Below are positions 7,855-17,228 of a stretch of DNA of 46,197 nt, in pieces; within the stretch, counting starts at the first letter, position 1; every line of letters starts with the position of its first letter. Both the position numbers and the translations under genes were made by a program. The notes under the pieces were generated by a model. That model saw nothing but the letters and a program-made list of their open reading frames with translations, had not been told where the DNA came from and did not search any database. The stretch comes from a virus, in the IMG/VR virus record IMGVR_UViG_3300046538_000126, positions 1 through 46,197 of that record; one strand, written 5' to 3'.

Positions 7855-9369
7855 TCAGCCCCAGATCGTGAGAGTTACTTTGTTGCTCGACAGATTCGGC
7901 GCAATGCCGATGATGCGGAAAAGGCGGCCGGTCTGAAGGTCGTAGCGCGGATAGGTCACTGCGACCAGGTCCAGCATCCATAGGTCGGCCGCAGTCAGAA
8001 ACGACAGGTCGACCGGGATGTCGAATATGTCCCGCCGCATCTTGTAGAGGGCGAGCAGCCGCGCGGCCTCCGCGTCCGCATCGGCCACAGCCGTCAGCAG
8101 CGTATCGACTGACATCGTGTCGGACAGCAGCCACTGCGTTTTAATGGTCGCGTCCGCCGCGTTCGATGCGCGCAACTCTTCGCTGACGAACGGCTCACGT
8201 GCTGATGCAGACCCGGCCAGGCCGGACGTCTGCACGGTGTAGTTCTTCGCGTAGTTCACGGTAGCGCCGCAAACCGGTATGCCGTTGTCCTTCGGCGCGC
8301 GGCGCTCGATCCCGTCCAAGATGTCGTAGCCGTACAGAGTGGCCTTGGACATACCTGTCGGTGCCGTCAGTCGCCCCATGCGCAGGACGCCCAATGAATC
8401 GAAGCCGTAATACACGCCAAGGCTCGCCGCGACCTGGTCCATAGCGTTGGCGAAGGTGGTCCCGGCATCATCGATCCAGATACCTACGACGGCGGTGTTC
8501 AGGCCATCGAGAGCAGTGATGTCGGCGGCTGAAATCTCCGCTGTTGTCAACCCTGCGTCCGTCGCCAGCGTACGAAGCACCTGCGCCACCGTGCGTGCCG
8601 CCGCGCTGGCACCTTGGGTGACGTCGGCCGTGATCTGCTCCGCGCTGTAGCTGCCTAGCCGGAAGTAGCCGCCGGCCGGCCATGCGCGGTATGTGCCGGC
8701 CGACGGAGCGTTCGTCTCCATGTCGGATTGCGAGGTGTAAGCGGTTCCTGCCGTCAGCGCCGCGCCGTTTGAGTAGACTGCATCCACGGAGTTGCACACA
8801 CCAACCTCGCAAATCAGGCGCGAGGTGTTGACCATCGGCGGCGAGACGTTGAAAACCTTGCCGTAGGCGACCGGGCGTGGCTTCCCTTTCAGGTCGGCCA
8901 CGCCGTCCAGGCCGTTCGGCAGCGCGTTCGTGCCGCCATATAGCGCGGTGCGCACCTGCTTGGCGAACACGAATTGCTTGTCCTTGATCTGGATGATGGC
9001 TTTCGCCCAGGTGCAGTCGACGCTTTGAACCGTGGCGGTGAGCACCGTCCGGAAGGAGCCGGGGTACGCGCCGCCAGTACCGCTTCGGATCACCACCGGG
9101 CGACCGTCGAAGGAGTACTTGACCCAGTCGTCCAGCTGTCCGTCGATGTTGATCAGCGTGATTTCGCCTGTCTCCAGCTTCGTCGCGCCTCCTGTTCGGC
9201 CATCCGAGAATGCATGCAAACCAATGGAACCCGGATCGTCGACGCACGCCAGGAATGCAGTATTGGCTGGTATATCGCTCGGCTCGGTGACAAAGCCGTC
9301 GGTCGAGACGTAAAAGGTGCGCAGCGTGCCGGCGGCGTCGACGGCGGCCGTAAGTTCGATCAGGATCAT
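7855..9369 (-). CDS. tail hub / baseplate protein
   Basis: A 504-residue protein directly after the tape measure, where siphoviruses place distal tail and hub proteins. It begins with a beta-rich region (MILIELTAAVDAAGTLRTFYVS), contains a segment LINIDGQLDDWVKYSFDGRPVVIR typical of hub-domain beta-barrels, and ends with a strand-rich stretch (VAVTYPRYDLQTGRLFRIIG) as in proteins that bind the end of the tape. No enzymatic motif is visible. The start overlaps the tape-measure stop by four bases. The exact tail-tip role is uncertain. Confidence 0.65.
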   Translation of the reverse strand: MILIELTAAVDAAGTLRTFYVSTDGFVTEPSDIPANTAFLACVDDPGSIGLHAFSDGRTGGATKLETGEITLINIDGQLDDWVKYSFDGRPVVIRSGTGGAYPGSFRTVLTATVQSVDCTWAKAIIQIKDKQFVFAKQVRTALYGGTNALPNGLDGVADLKGKPRPVAYGKVFNVSPPMVNTSRLICEVGVCNSVDAVYSNGAALTAGTAYTSQSDMETNAPSAGTYRAWPAGGYFRLGSYSAEQITADVTQGASAAARTVAQVLRTLATDAGLTTAEISAADITALDGLNTAVVGIWIDDAGTTFANAMDQVAASLGVYYGFDSLGVLRMGRLTAPTGMSKATLYGYDILDGIERRAPKDNGIPVCGATVNYAKNYTVQTSGLAGSASAREPFVSEELRASNAADATIKTQWLLSDTMSVDTLLTAVADADAEAARLLALYKMRRDIFDIPVDLSFLTAADLWMLDLVAVTYPRYDLQTGRLFRIIGIAPNLSSNKVTLTIWG

Positions 9370-12300
9370 GCCGTCGCCTTCGCCAGTACTCGCTTCGTGT
9401 CGTCTAGCTTGTCGACCACCGAGCCGAGCTTGTTCAGGGTTGCATCAGCAACGGCGCCGCGCTGGGTCTTGTCGGCGCGCAACTCCGTCAATACCTCGCG
9501 CAGCAAGGAATTTGTCTCCTGCGCAGCCGCATCTCCATTCCGTACTGCAGCGGCAGTCTGGACCCGCTCACCCTTGTGCAGCTCAGCCCGATATCCGTCG
9601 AACGGGACATAGTCCAGGCCATTGGCGTGGGAGCCATTCAGGCCGCTAACGCTAGCCATGAAGTTTTTCCAGATGCCAGGGATCGCGGCGGCCGTAGCAT
9701 CTTGGCTAGCCGCCTCGGAACTGTTCCGCGCCAACACAGCCGCAAAGTCCGCCGCATAGCCGGCGCTGCCGCCGAACCACGCCTTCGATGCGTCAAGGAA
9801 TGCCTTCTCGGCCGACTGCAGGCCGCTGGCGTCAGCAGTGTCGAACTGTCGCTTGGCCTCGGCGTACTTTTGCTCCGGAGACAACGTCGATGAGTCGCCG
9901 ATCAGCAAGGCGTCGTTCAGCGCACGGAATGCTTTGGCGGCGTCGTGCGCCTTAGTGATACTGTCGGCGAGAGCATTGCCGAAGCTCTGCGTCGCAGCGG
10001 CGGCGGAGGCCTGTGCTTTCGCGATCGCATCAGCGGCAGCCTGGTCAGCGGCTGCGGCTGCCTGGGCTGCTGTTGCAGCAGCATCTGCCGCCGCCCTCTC
10101 ATCCGTCAGTGCATAGATCCGCTCTTTGAGCGGGCGAAGGGAAGCGGCCATAGCGTCGAGCTCGACCTGACGCTGGCGTGCGGTCGCCTCTACAGCGGTG
10201 TGAGTCATGTCGTATATCTGGCCCTGCAAGTCGGCCTGCTGACCTGCCAAATTGGCCGCGGCAGCCTGCGCATCCTGTGCGGCCTGCACTGATGCTGCAG
10301 CGGTAGCCTCGGTCGCGGCTGCCGCCTGTGCAAACCCATCCTGCAATTGCATCAGCGCGGCATATTGCTTGGCGCCAGCGGCCGTGGACAGATCGAGCCC
10401 TTCCACCAACTGCTTAAACTGATCCTTGGTCGTGATCCCGGTGTAGCCCAAAACAGAAAGCTGCTCAGCGATCGGCTTCATCACTGCCGCGGCCTTTTCT
10501 GCGTCGGAGAGGTAGTTATTGGCGAACGAAGCGGTCTGCGACGCGAGCGCGTCGATACCACCGGCGGCCAGCACCAACTGCGCGCGGGCTGCCTCCGATG
10601 CCAGGCCGACCGCACCGAACGCTTCTGCGCCGGTTTTCCCGAACAGCTGCGCTACGGCATTGGTCGAGGTGAACTCGCCGGCCACGCGGATTAGCGCGGC
10701 GCTGGTGTTCTCGGTCGGTAGCTTCAGCGCCGCGATGTCCTGCAACGTTACCTTGACCCCGAACACAGCCTCACCAGAATCCTTCAGCGCAGCCCGGTAT
10801 TTCAGCAGCGCCTCGGCCTCGGTTGCCAACTCGGACGATGTACCCTTAAAGCCCGCCTCAAGCGCCGACAGCCCCGGCTCCACGCCATCCAGGATGTTGT
10901 TGATCCGCTGAGCAAAGACGTAATCCAGCTGGCCGTTGGCGTTCTGATTCGATCCCTCCGGGCCTGTCTGAGCGGTGTAGGTCTTGCCAACCAGGTTCGC
11001 AGCAGCTGACGCCTTCTCGGAGGTAGTCATAAACTGCGCCAAAGCGTCATCCGTCTGGGATACCGTCTTGATGAACGACTGCACCGTTTCAGATTCGGCC
11101 GGCGTCCAAAGCGTCGATGCGACGCCGAAGGTTCCAAGCGATGAGGTGCCGGAACCTGCGATATATGCGTCGGTTTTCCCCTCGTTGCCGCGCTCGTTTA
11201 TGCTGATGTTGCCGGCGGCATTGTCGTTGGCGAACTTCAGATGGGTGTTCTGCTCGGGACCATCGCCAGAGAGGGCGACATAGGCCAGTATTGCGGCTGC
11301 AGCTGCCCAGCCCCATGGTCCAAACCCGGCGGCCGTACCGGCTGCGGCATCCGCGCCACCGACAGCGACTGCGCCAGCCCCTGCGGCTCCCGCTCCAGCT
11401 TCCGCAGCGCCGGCAGCGACTGCTGCACTCGCGCCGGCGGCGGCCCCCGCTTCGGCGCCAGCCGCGCTGGCCGCAGTGGTCCACCCCTCAAACGATGCAA
11501 GCGTGCCGATTGCATCACCACCTGCGGCGCCGGCGAAATTGGCGGCGGCGACCGACGTTGGCGCCACCGAACTGGAGCCAGCCAGCCAACTGGCGACCGT
11601 ACCCGAACCGGAGCCAAACAGCGCATTGCCAGCTGTCGACGCGCCCTTGTAAAGCGAGTTCGCGCTGCTGGCTGAGCTGGCTAAACCCAAGATGCCTGAC
11701 CCAGCGCCGCCCTGGGCCTGCGCGGCGTTCGGGTTCAGGAACGAAGATATTGCACCAGTGACAGGCGACAAGATCGGCTGCAGCACGGCCTTGGCAAAAG
11801 CCAACTCCATATCACGAACCAACTTCTTGACTCCGTGGCCGCCGCCGTCGACGATGGCGCTGGCCAAGTCGTCGCCGATCTTTTTGTTGGCGCGGCTCCA
11901 CTCCTCAGTGGCCTTCTTGGCTGCGTCGGCGTCAGCCTGGAGGACGGCGTTAGAACCGAGGATGCCGGCGAGTTCCTTTCGCGCGGCGATCTGGGCATTG
12001 ATCTGCACCAGTTGCTCTTCGTAGATGCCGCGTGCTATGCCGTTCAAATCCTGCTGCTTGAGCAAATCTTCAATCGCCTTCGATTGGCTTTCCAAATCGG
12101 CCGTGGCAGCATCCTGCTGAGCCTGCATCAGGCGATCGATCTGCTCCTTCGTGTGGCCGATTTCCAGCGCGTGCTTCTTCTCCTTGGCGATCTGATCATC
12201 GATCGACTTCAGCGATGTCTGCCCGGCCTTGTCGAGCGCGGCAATCATATCGTCGTAGGCCTTCTGCTCGGCGGCCAAGACATTGGCGCCGTCCAGCGAG

Positions 12301-14135
12301 GCCACGCCATTCATGTCGGCGACGAATTTCTGGTAGTCGGCGAACATCTTCTGGAGTGTGCGATTGGAATCCGCCTCCTCCTTGGAGTTCTTGTTGTCGA
12401 AATTGGCAACGAGATCGCTTTCCTTGTCGTAGGCGGCGGCGGCCGCCTGCAAGTACTCAGCGCGCGCAGCCTCCCGGCCGGAGTAGAAAGCGCCATCCGA
12501 CAGCCCGAACTTCGAGTGATACAGTTCGAGTTGCTTGATGCGCTCGTTGTACAGGCCGGTCTGCTCTTGGAAGTTCGCCTTCTCCAGCTCCAGTGCATAG
12601 TTAAGCTGCGCCGCTCGGTCGTCCACGGCCTTGTCGGCATACTTGGCGTTCGACGCGGCGACCAGCCGCGCGACATCGTCGGCCGTCTCCACGATCTGCT
12701 TGCCGTTTGACATGGCGTTCGCGTTGATGATCTCGGCATCCTTGCGGATCTTGGCCTCGGCGTCGGCGCGCAGTTCATCGCGGGTCTTCAGCCCGGTCTT
12801 AATCTGATCCAGATCCTTCTGGGCGGCGACAGCACGCAGATTGGCGAGGTCTTGCTCTGATTTTTGGTCCGCTGCAACTCGCTCGCGAACAGCTTGTGTC
12901 ATGAGATCGTTGACGATCTTTACCTGCTTGACGATATCGGCCTGAATCTGATCGCCACCACCAATTCCAGGGCCAATACGTGCAAATTTCTCGCGTAGTT
13001 TGGCTAGCTTCGTACTTTCCTTTTCAATTTCCTCATTGACTGTAGGGAATGCGAATTTCCGCATCGACTCCCCCGCAGCATCAAGGATCATGGTCCACCC
13101 TTGGGCATTTTTCTGCCAGTAGCTGAGGTGCTTCGCATTCTCGTCCAGGCCGGCATTCATCAGGTTCATCGCCAAGATGACTGCCTGCTGGGAATTCCCC
13201 TCTTTTTCCAGTGTGGCGATGTGCTCGTACTGGGCGGCGCTGAGGAAGTGATACGACTTGTTCGCCGTCTCGGCCCAGGCGGTCACGCCGTTGCTCATCC
13301 CGTCAAAGAACTTGACGACATCCTCCGACGATTTGCCAGTCAGGCGCGCGAACTGCAGCGCACTTTCGCCGGTGGCCAGCATGGCGCCGGAGGTGAAGTG
13401 ACCGGTGGCGGCCAGCCCCTCCAGGACTTCGGTGGCCTTGCGAACACCGCCGGTGGCCGAGGACTGGATGCTGGTTGACATCGAATTCAGGCTGTCGCGT
13501 GTGACGCCCGCGAAGTTGCCCGTGAGCTGCAGCGACTTATTGAACTCGTCAATCTCGCTGTGCATCTTGTACAGCTCGTAGCCGGTCAAGCCGATGACCG
13601 CGGCGAGTGCGCCAAGAGTCAGGCCGGCGGCCGAGAACAACAGCGACGCGGCATTCGTCCGCTCGGCGAGCACCAACAGCGAGCCGCCAAACTTGGAGTA
13701 ATTCCCCTGGCTCATCTCGTGGGCCAATACGATCAGCTCACGGCGCGCGCCGGCCGTGGACAGGCTGAATTGCTCGGTGTGGGCGCCCGCCTTCTTCGCC
13801 TCTTCGCCGTAGGCGGAAGCCGCATCTTTCATGCCGGTCAACCGTGCATTCAGTGCCTGCACCTCGCCGCCAACGCCGGCCAAGTTGGCCTTGTACTGGA
13901 TCAGCTGTTGATCGGTCATGCCGAAGGTAGCGATCTGCTCTTTCAGGGTGGCGATCAGCGCCTTGCCGGCTGCGTTGACGTTCCCCGTAGACGTGGTGAC
14001 GCCAGCCCATGCGTTGGTCATTTCCTGAGCCGACTGCTTCACGGTCGCAGTGGTGCCGGCGAGATCGGATTTCAAATCGGCGGTGTTCGCCGACAAATTC
14101 ACGATCAGCTGACCGACTGTAACTGCACCTGGCAT
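9366..14135 (-). CDS. tail tape measure protein
   Basis: At 1589 residues this is the longest gene and sits directly after the tail chaperone pair. The N-terminal region carries the prophage tail-length tape-measure domain (ELIVLAHEMSQGNYSKFGGSLLVLAERTN region) followed by a hydrophobic helix (about 164-187). Long coiled-coil helices fill the middle, an Ala/Gly-rich hydrophobic segment (GFGPWGWAAAAAILAYVAL) sits in the second half, and further coiled coil follows. Near the C terminus is YRAELHKGERV, a hallmark of the family. By the general rule of about 1.5 angstrom per residue it would specify a long flexible tail. Confidence 0.92.
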   Translation of the reverse strand: MPGAVTVGQLIVNLSANTADLKSDLAGTTATVKQSAQEMTNAWAGVTTSTGNVNAAGKALIATLKEQIATFGMTDQQLIQYKANLAGVGGEVQALNARLTGMKDAASAYGEEAKKAGAHTEQFSLSTAGARRELIVLAHEMSQGNYSKFGGSLLVLAERTNAASLLFSAAGLTLGALAAVIGLTGYELYKMHSEIDEFNKSLQLTGNFAGVTRDSLNSMSTSIQSSATGGVRKATEVLEGLAATGHFTSGAMLATGESALQFARLTGKSSEDVVKFFDGMSNGVTAWAETANKSYHFLSAAQYEHIATLEKEGNSQQAVILAMNLMNAGLDENAKHLSYWQKNAQGWTMILDAAGESMRKFAFPTVNEEIEKESTKLAKLREKFARIGPGIGGGDQIQADIVKQVKIVNDLMTQAVRERVAADQKSEQDLANLRAVAAQKDLDQIKTGLKTRDELRADAEAKIRKDAEIINANAMSNGKQIVETADDVARLVAASNAKYADKAVDDRAAQLNYALELEKANFQEQTGLYNERIKQLELYHSKFGLSDGAFYSGREAARAEYLQAAAAAYDKESDLVANFDNKNSKEEADSNRTLQKMFADYQKFVADMNGVASLDGANVLAAEQKAYDDMIAALDKAGQTSLKSIDDQIAKEKKHALEIGHTKEQIDRLMQAQQDAATADLESQSKAIEDLLKQQDLNGIARGIYEEQLVQINAQIAARKELAGILGSNAVLQADADAAKKATEEWSRANKKIGDDLASAIVDGGGHGVKKLVRDMELAFAKAVLQPILSPVTGAISSFLNPNAAQAQGGAGSGILGLASSASSANSLYKGASTAGNALFGSGSGTVASWLAGSSSVAPTSVAAANFAGAAGGDAIGTLASFEGWTTAASAAGAEAGAAAGASAAVAAGAAEAGAGAAGAGAVAVGGADAAAGTAAGFGPWGWAAAAAILAYVALSGDGPEQNTHLKFANDNAAGNISINERGNEGKTDAYIAGSGTSSLGTFGVASTLWTPAESETVQSFIKTVSQTDDALAQFMTTSEKASAAANLVGKTYTAQTGPEGSNQNANGQLDYVFAQRINNILDGVEPGLSALEAGFKGTSSELATEAEALLKYRAALKDSGEAVFGVKVTLQDIAALKLPTENTSAALIRVAGEFTSTNAVAQLFGKTGAEAFGAVGLASEAARAQLVLAAGGIDALASQTASFANNYLSDAEKAAAVMKPIAEQLSVLGYTGITTKDQFKQLVEGLDLSTAAGAKQYAALMQLQDGFAQAAAATEATAAASVQAAQDAQAAAANLAGQQADLQGQIYDMTHTAVEATARQRQVELDAMAASLRPLKERIYALTDERAAADAAATAAQAAAAADQAAADAIAKAQASAAAATQSFGNALADSITKAHDAAKAFRALNDALLIGDSSTLSPEQKYAEAKRQFDTADASGLQSAEKAFLDASKAWFGGSAGYAADFAAVLARNSSEAASQDATAAAIPGIWKNFMASVSGLNGSHANGLDYVPFDGYRAELHKGERVQTAAAVRNGDAAAQETNSLLREVLTELRADKTQRGAVADATLNKLGSVVDKLDDTKRVLAKATA

Positions 14136-14180
14136 ATCAAACTCCCAATTAAAACGGCCTGCCGGGGTGAACCGGTCGGC

Positions 14181-14941
14181 CTACTTTTGCGCTGTGCGCC
14201 ACGTGTTGAGCGCCGCGCGCTCCATCACTTTTATGCCTTGAAAAATCTCAGTGGTCTGCTTCTTCTTGACGCCGGCCGCAACCAGTTCCATCTGGAACGT
14301 CGTGAAGTCCAAGCCGTCGCGCTGCGGCGTCATACCGGGAATCCAGCGCCACTGCGTCGCCATCGACATGAAAATGCTGAAGGTTCGGGCGTTCTCCGGC
14401 CACACTTCGAACTGCGCCGGCTCGTCGTCCTGACCTACCCATTCCGCAGCTGCGTCAGGGTCGACTCCGAACAGCGCCAGGTCGTCCTCGACGCCTGCGC
14501 CGTCGTCCTTACCGCCGCGCGCCCAGAACGCGGCGGCGTCTGCTAGTTTTTTGTGCGGGCACCGACGTTGATTTCGTTGATCGCGGTGTTGATGCCGCGC
14601 AGTAGGCTCACGCCCAGCGAAGTACGCGCCACGGCCAGCAGGTTGTCCTTGCTGAACTGGACCGGGACCTTTTCCTCGTCCACGACGCCCTTCCAGTCGG
14701 TCATGAAGTTCATGATGCGGTCGACCGAGACAGCCTTCCAAGCGTTGACGGATTCCTCGCTGCCGTCCTCGGCCGGCGCCGCGGCGCGCGACTCGGCGGC
14801 AATCGCGTCCTTGGCGTCGTCGTCCAGCAGGTTGAAGGTGCCAGTGAATTCGAACTTGCTGATCTTGCCGCCATCGGCCGGCACGTCGACTGTGATGGGC
14901 CAGGTGATGGACTTTGGCTTGCTGGATGGGATGATGAACAT
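14181..14941 (-). CDS. tail assembly chaperone fusion (G-T type) by -1 frameshift
   Basis: A -1 slip on the heptamer A_AAA_AAC at the end of the short chaperone gene joins its 132 residues to a downstream frame that begins LADAAAFWARGG, giving about 253 residues. The downstream part has no credible start of its own and ends just before the tape-measure gene, exactly as in the lambda G/GT system and most siphoviruses. The C-terminal part (FWARGGKDDGA...FEVWPENARTFSIFMSM) would bind tape measure or tail tube subunits during tail assembly. The slippery site, the overlap and the location together make this a strong case. Confidence 0.88.
14543..14941 (-). CDS. tail assembly chaperone, short form (G type)
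   Basis: The 132-residue zero-frame product starts MFIIPSSKPKSITWPITV and has an acidic helical region (LLDDDAKDAIAAESRAAAPAEDGSEE) and a C-terminal helix. It is read from the major tail protein side and stops at a TAG three bases past the slippery heptamer. It should be made in excess over the frameshifted form and act as a non-virion chaperone for the tape measure. Confidence 0.82.
   Translation of the reverse strand: MFIIPSSKPKSITWPITVDVPADGGKISKFEFTGTFNLLDDDAKDAIAAESRAAAPAEDGSEESVNAWKAVSVDRIMNFMTDWKGVVDEEKVPVQFSKDNLLAVARTSLGVSLLRGINTAINEINVGARTKN
14546..14552 (-). other. programmed -1 ribosomal frameshift site (A AAA AAC)
   Basis: On the minus strand the codons ACA AAA AAC TAG contain the classical X_XXY_YYZ slippery heptamer in the proper zero-frame phase. 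A slip of one base back continues as CTA GCA GAC GCC and opens the 121-codon extension. The stop codon right behind the heptamer and the GC-rich sequence downstream, able to form a stimulatory structure, are consistent with programmed use. Confidence 0.88.
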
Positions 14942-15050
14942 GGGATAACCTTTCGCGGGTGAATGAGTGCCCGTGCCAGCCGCCGCGCCCGCGAAGGCGA
15001 CAGCGACCGGCCGGTGCTGGGGTGGCTTGCGCCGAAACTTCAGGGTTGAA

Positions 15051-16211
15051 TTACTGGATGCAGATCGTGATTTCGTCGTTGCCGATGACAGGGATCAGGT
15101 CGGCCTTGGTGCCCAGCATCGTGATGCCGTCCTTGTCGCTGTATGCCGGCGTGGTCAACTGCATGGCGGGGGCGTCGATCTTCACCTTATTGCCGGCCGC
15201 CGTGCCGTGGGTCATGGAGAAGGCGCCGAGCGTCACGTTCTTGATCTGGGTCCACCAGTCTTTCGCGGCGACAGTGGTGGCCTCCTGGGTGATCGAGCCG
15301 GAAGGCTTGCGGTCGGTCAGGACGACGTTCTCGGAGCCGCCGACCAGCGACCGGAAGACGACCGTATTGGCGAGATCGAACGAAAAGTCGCTGCCGACAG
15401 CGGCGGAATAGCCGGCGACGACCAGGCTCGAGGTGTTGGTGTTGTTGATGGCCAGCGGCTGCTGGAATGCCGACAGCGTGACGGCCGGCATGGTGACGTC
15501 GGTAGGCGTCAGGAACAGGCCGGTGAACGTGAAGCTGAACATCGGGATGCCCTGCGCCGATGCCTTGATGGCGACAGTGCCACGTGAGCCTAGCAGGATG
15601 TGGCGTACGGAGTCCACGTTGCAGTAGATGGCGATCGACTCGAACGCGGACGAGACCGGCTGGTAGACAACCTGCTTGGGTATGTTGTAGACGCTGGTCA
15701 CGTCGGTCGGAGTGGCCCATGCAACGGTCATGGTAGCGGTCTTGGTCGAGCCAACGTAGGACTGGACCACGCCAGACTGGCCCGATCCGGTGCCGCCAGT
15801 GATGTAGACGGTCATGCCGACGTAGGTGCCGTCCGTCGCCGATGCGCCTGCCGCGAATTGGATGGTGCTCGCGCCGCCGGCGGCGGCAGTGCCGGTGAGC
15901 GCCGTACCCAGCAGGGTTTCCGACATCGCGCACGCGCGCAGCAGCGGGCCATAGCCCGGTGCGGTGCCGGCGACGCCGGATCCGGCCACCTCGACGTCGA
16001 AGGATACCTTGGCGTAGATAGCTGCCAGCACGGACGGATTATTGCCCAGGTAGGCCTTGATGTTGTTGCGCTGCGCCAGGTTCATTTCCATCGGCGAGAC
16101 GGTGATGTTGCTCATCAGGATGGCGTTGGCGCCGCCAGTCGGAACTGGGTCCACGCCATACGTGGTTTCGATCTTGGCCAGAATGGCGCGCTTACGGAAG
16201 AGAAGGCTCAT
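15051..16211 (-). CDS. major tail tube protein
   Basis: The 386-residue product has the start typical of siphovirus tube proteins (MSLLFRKRAILAKIETTYGVDPVP) and a long beta-rich body. Residues of about 108-176 (GGASTIQFAAGASATDGTYVG...SVYNIPK) form a module seen in many phage structural proteins, apparently an inserted surface domain in the tube subunit. It lies between the completion proteins and the chaperones, as expected. Two following tube features, LTPTDVTMPAVTLSAF and a final strand, support the call. The stop of the small gene upstream overlaps the start by four bases. Confidence 0.82.
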   Translation of the reverse strand: MSLLFRKRAILAKIETTYGVDPVPTGGANAILMSNITVSPMEMNLAQRNNIKAYLGNNPSVLAAIYAKVSFDVEVAGSGVAGTAPGYGPLLRACAMSETLLGTALTGTAAAGGASTIQFAAGASATDGTYVGMTVYITGGTGSGQSGVVQSYVGSTKTATMTVAWATPTDVTSVYNIPKQVVYQPVSSAFESIAIYCNVDSVRHILLGSRGTVAIKASAQGIPMFSFTFTGLFLTPTDVTMPAVTLSAFQQPLAINNTNTSSLVVAGYSAAVGSDFSFDLANTVVFRSLVGGSENVVLTDRKPSGSITQEATTVAAKDWWTQIKNVTLGAFSMTHGTAAGNKVKIDAPAMQLTTPAYSDKDGITMLGTKADLIPVIGNDEITICIQ

Positions 16212-16426
16212 TTTTTCTCCGGGGTCGGGGTGGATTTGTCAACCGGAGTAGCCGGGATGACGGGCGTAAAAAAACCCGCCGGGGCGGGTTGGTCTCGTGC
16301 TGCTGGTTCGTCGGGCGGCGCTGGCGCGCGCGAGGGCGGTGCCTCCTCGGTGCGCTGGATCAGCTTGCGCTGGCCATCGGCGTCAATGGCGTAACTGCCG
16401 CCCTGCCCTGCATATTCGTTTTCCAT
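16208..16426 (-). CDS. small proline-rich protein overlapping a terminator hairpin
   Basis: A 72-residue open frame with a good start: AAGGAG lies seven bases before the ATG, which itself overlaps the stop of the gene upstream (TGATG). The product is acidic at first, then proline/alanine-rich (EAPPSRAPAPPDEPAARDQP). Its distal part is encoded by an intrinsic terminator hairpin, read as QPAPAGFFTPV. I know of no function. Because of its composition it may be a leader-like or disordered protein whose translation affects the embedded terminator. Confidence 0.55.
   Translation of the reverse strand: MENEYAGQGGSYAIDADGQRKLIQRTEEAPPSRAPAPPDEPAARDQPAPAGFFTPVIPATPVDKSTPTPEKK
16268..16290 (-). terminator. 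intrinsic terminator before the tail tube gene
   Basis: On the minus strand AACCCGCC-CC-GGCGGGTT is followed by a run of T (seven in total with the stem end). It lies within the last third of the small proline-rich frame, about 60 bases before the tail tube start. Ribosomes translating that frame would melt the hairpin, so it may work only when translation is uncoupled. It belongs to the same repeat family as the other three. Confidence 0.7.
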
Positions 16427-16833
16427 CAAACAACTCCTTCAAGTGCGCGGTATTTCACAAGGTAGGTGGCCTGCGTGATGCCGGCCGCTGGGTTTTCCAC
16501 ATCGATGGCGCGGTTGACCTGGCCGATTGAGATATCGATGGCCAGGCCGCCGAGCGTGCGGTCGACATATAGCGCCGCGTGCGCGGCAGCGCGCGTTGGC
16601 TCGGGCGCCAGCTTCGGCACCGGGCCGTCGGCGCCGATCATTAGCGTCACGGTCAAGTCCCAATACACGTAGGAGCCCACAACCGGCTGGCAGATCTCAT
16701 CGCCGCAGTCGACAACGATGCATGGCTTGGTCTCGAAGCTGAACAGCGCCTCGGTATCCTCGCGCACGGTCAGGCCGGCGCCGGTCAGCACCGCAGCGAT
16801 TGCAGCAACGATGCTCTGTGTCTTGGTCGTCAT
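16426..16833 (-). CDS. tail completion / minor tail protein
   Basis: A 135-residue protein with a helix-strand pattern (MTTKTQSIVAAIAAVLTGAG, then VREDTEALFSFETKPCIVVDCGDE) and a region VYWDLTVTLMIGADG like those of tail terminator or tube-end proteins. It lies in the block between head-closure and tail tube genes. Which of this pair is the real tail terminator cannot be decided from sequence alone. Four bases overlap the gene upstream. Confidence 0.6.
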   Translation of the reverse strand: MTTKTQSIVAAIAAVLTGAGLTVREDTEALFSFETKPCIVVDCGDEICQPVVGSYVYWDLTVTLMIGADGPVPKLAPEPTRAAAHAALYVDRTLGGLAIDISIGQVNRAIDVENPAAGITQATYLVKYRALEGVV

Positions 16834-17228
16834 GCGGGATCTCGGTAGTGAATGCGGAACGTGCAGTGGTTGAAGTAGGTCTTCGTCGGCGGGTCGTACA
16901 TGTCGACGTCATCGGTGTAGAACGTGTCGTCCACGTAGACACCGCCGACCGTCTGCTGCCGCTGGCGGTCCATGGCGGCGCGAACCTGCTGGACGATCGC
17001 CGCAGCGTCGCTACGCGTTCTCGCCCAGCTGGAAATCTGGAAAATTGCCGTCATCAGCGGCGGGTCGGCCACCGCGCCGCGCGCGCTCGATCCGCTCAGC
17101 TTCTGGCACGTGACGGAAGGCAGCGTCGGGCTGTCGGGCATGACATCTGGGTAGATTCTGACGCCCACAAGCGCAGTCAGGCCGGCCGCCCGCTTGAGCA
17201 GTCCCACTACGGCGATGTGTCCGTTCAT
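16830..17228 (-). CDS. tail completion protein, DUF3168-like
   Basis: The 132-residue product resembles the DUF3168/gp17 family of tail terminator proteins: an initial helix (GLLKRAAGLTALVGVRIYPDVMPDSPTLP is typical), then PSVTCQKLSGS, a beta strand AIFQISSWARTRSDAAAIVQQVRAAMD, and a C-terminal strand FRIHYRD. These proteins form the hexameric ring that caps the tail tube and joins it to the head. Overlaps of four bases on both sides put it in the tail-completion set. Confidence 0.7.
   Translation of the reverse strand: MNGHIAVVGLLKRAAGLTALVGVRIYPDVMPDSPTLPSVTCQKLSGSSARGAVADPPLMTAIFQISSWARTRSDAAAIVQQVRAAMDRQRQQTVGGVYVDDTFYTDDVDMYDPPTKTYFNHCTFRIHYRDPA

Noticed and set aside
11835-12710. Long plus-strand open frame opposite the tape measure gene
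   Set aside because: It mirrors the minus-strand gene, which has the family domain, coiled coils and a conserved C-terminal motif. High GC produces such antisense frames.
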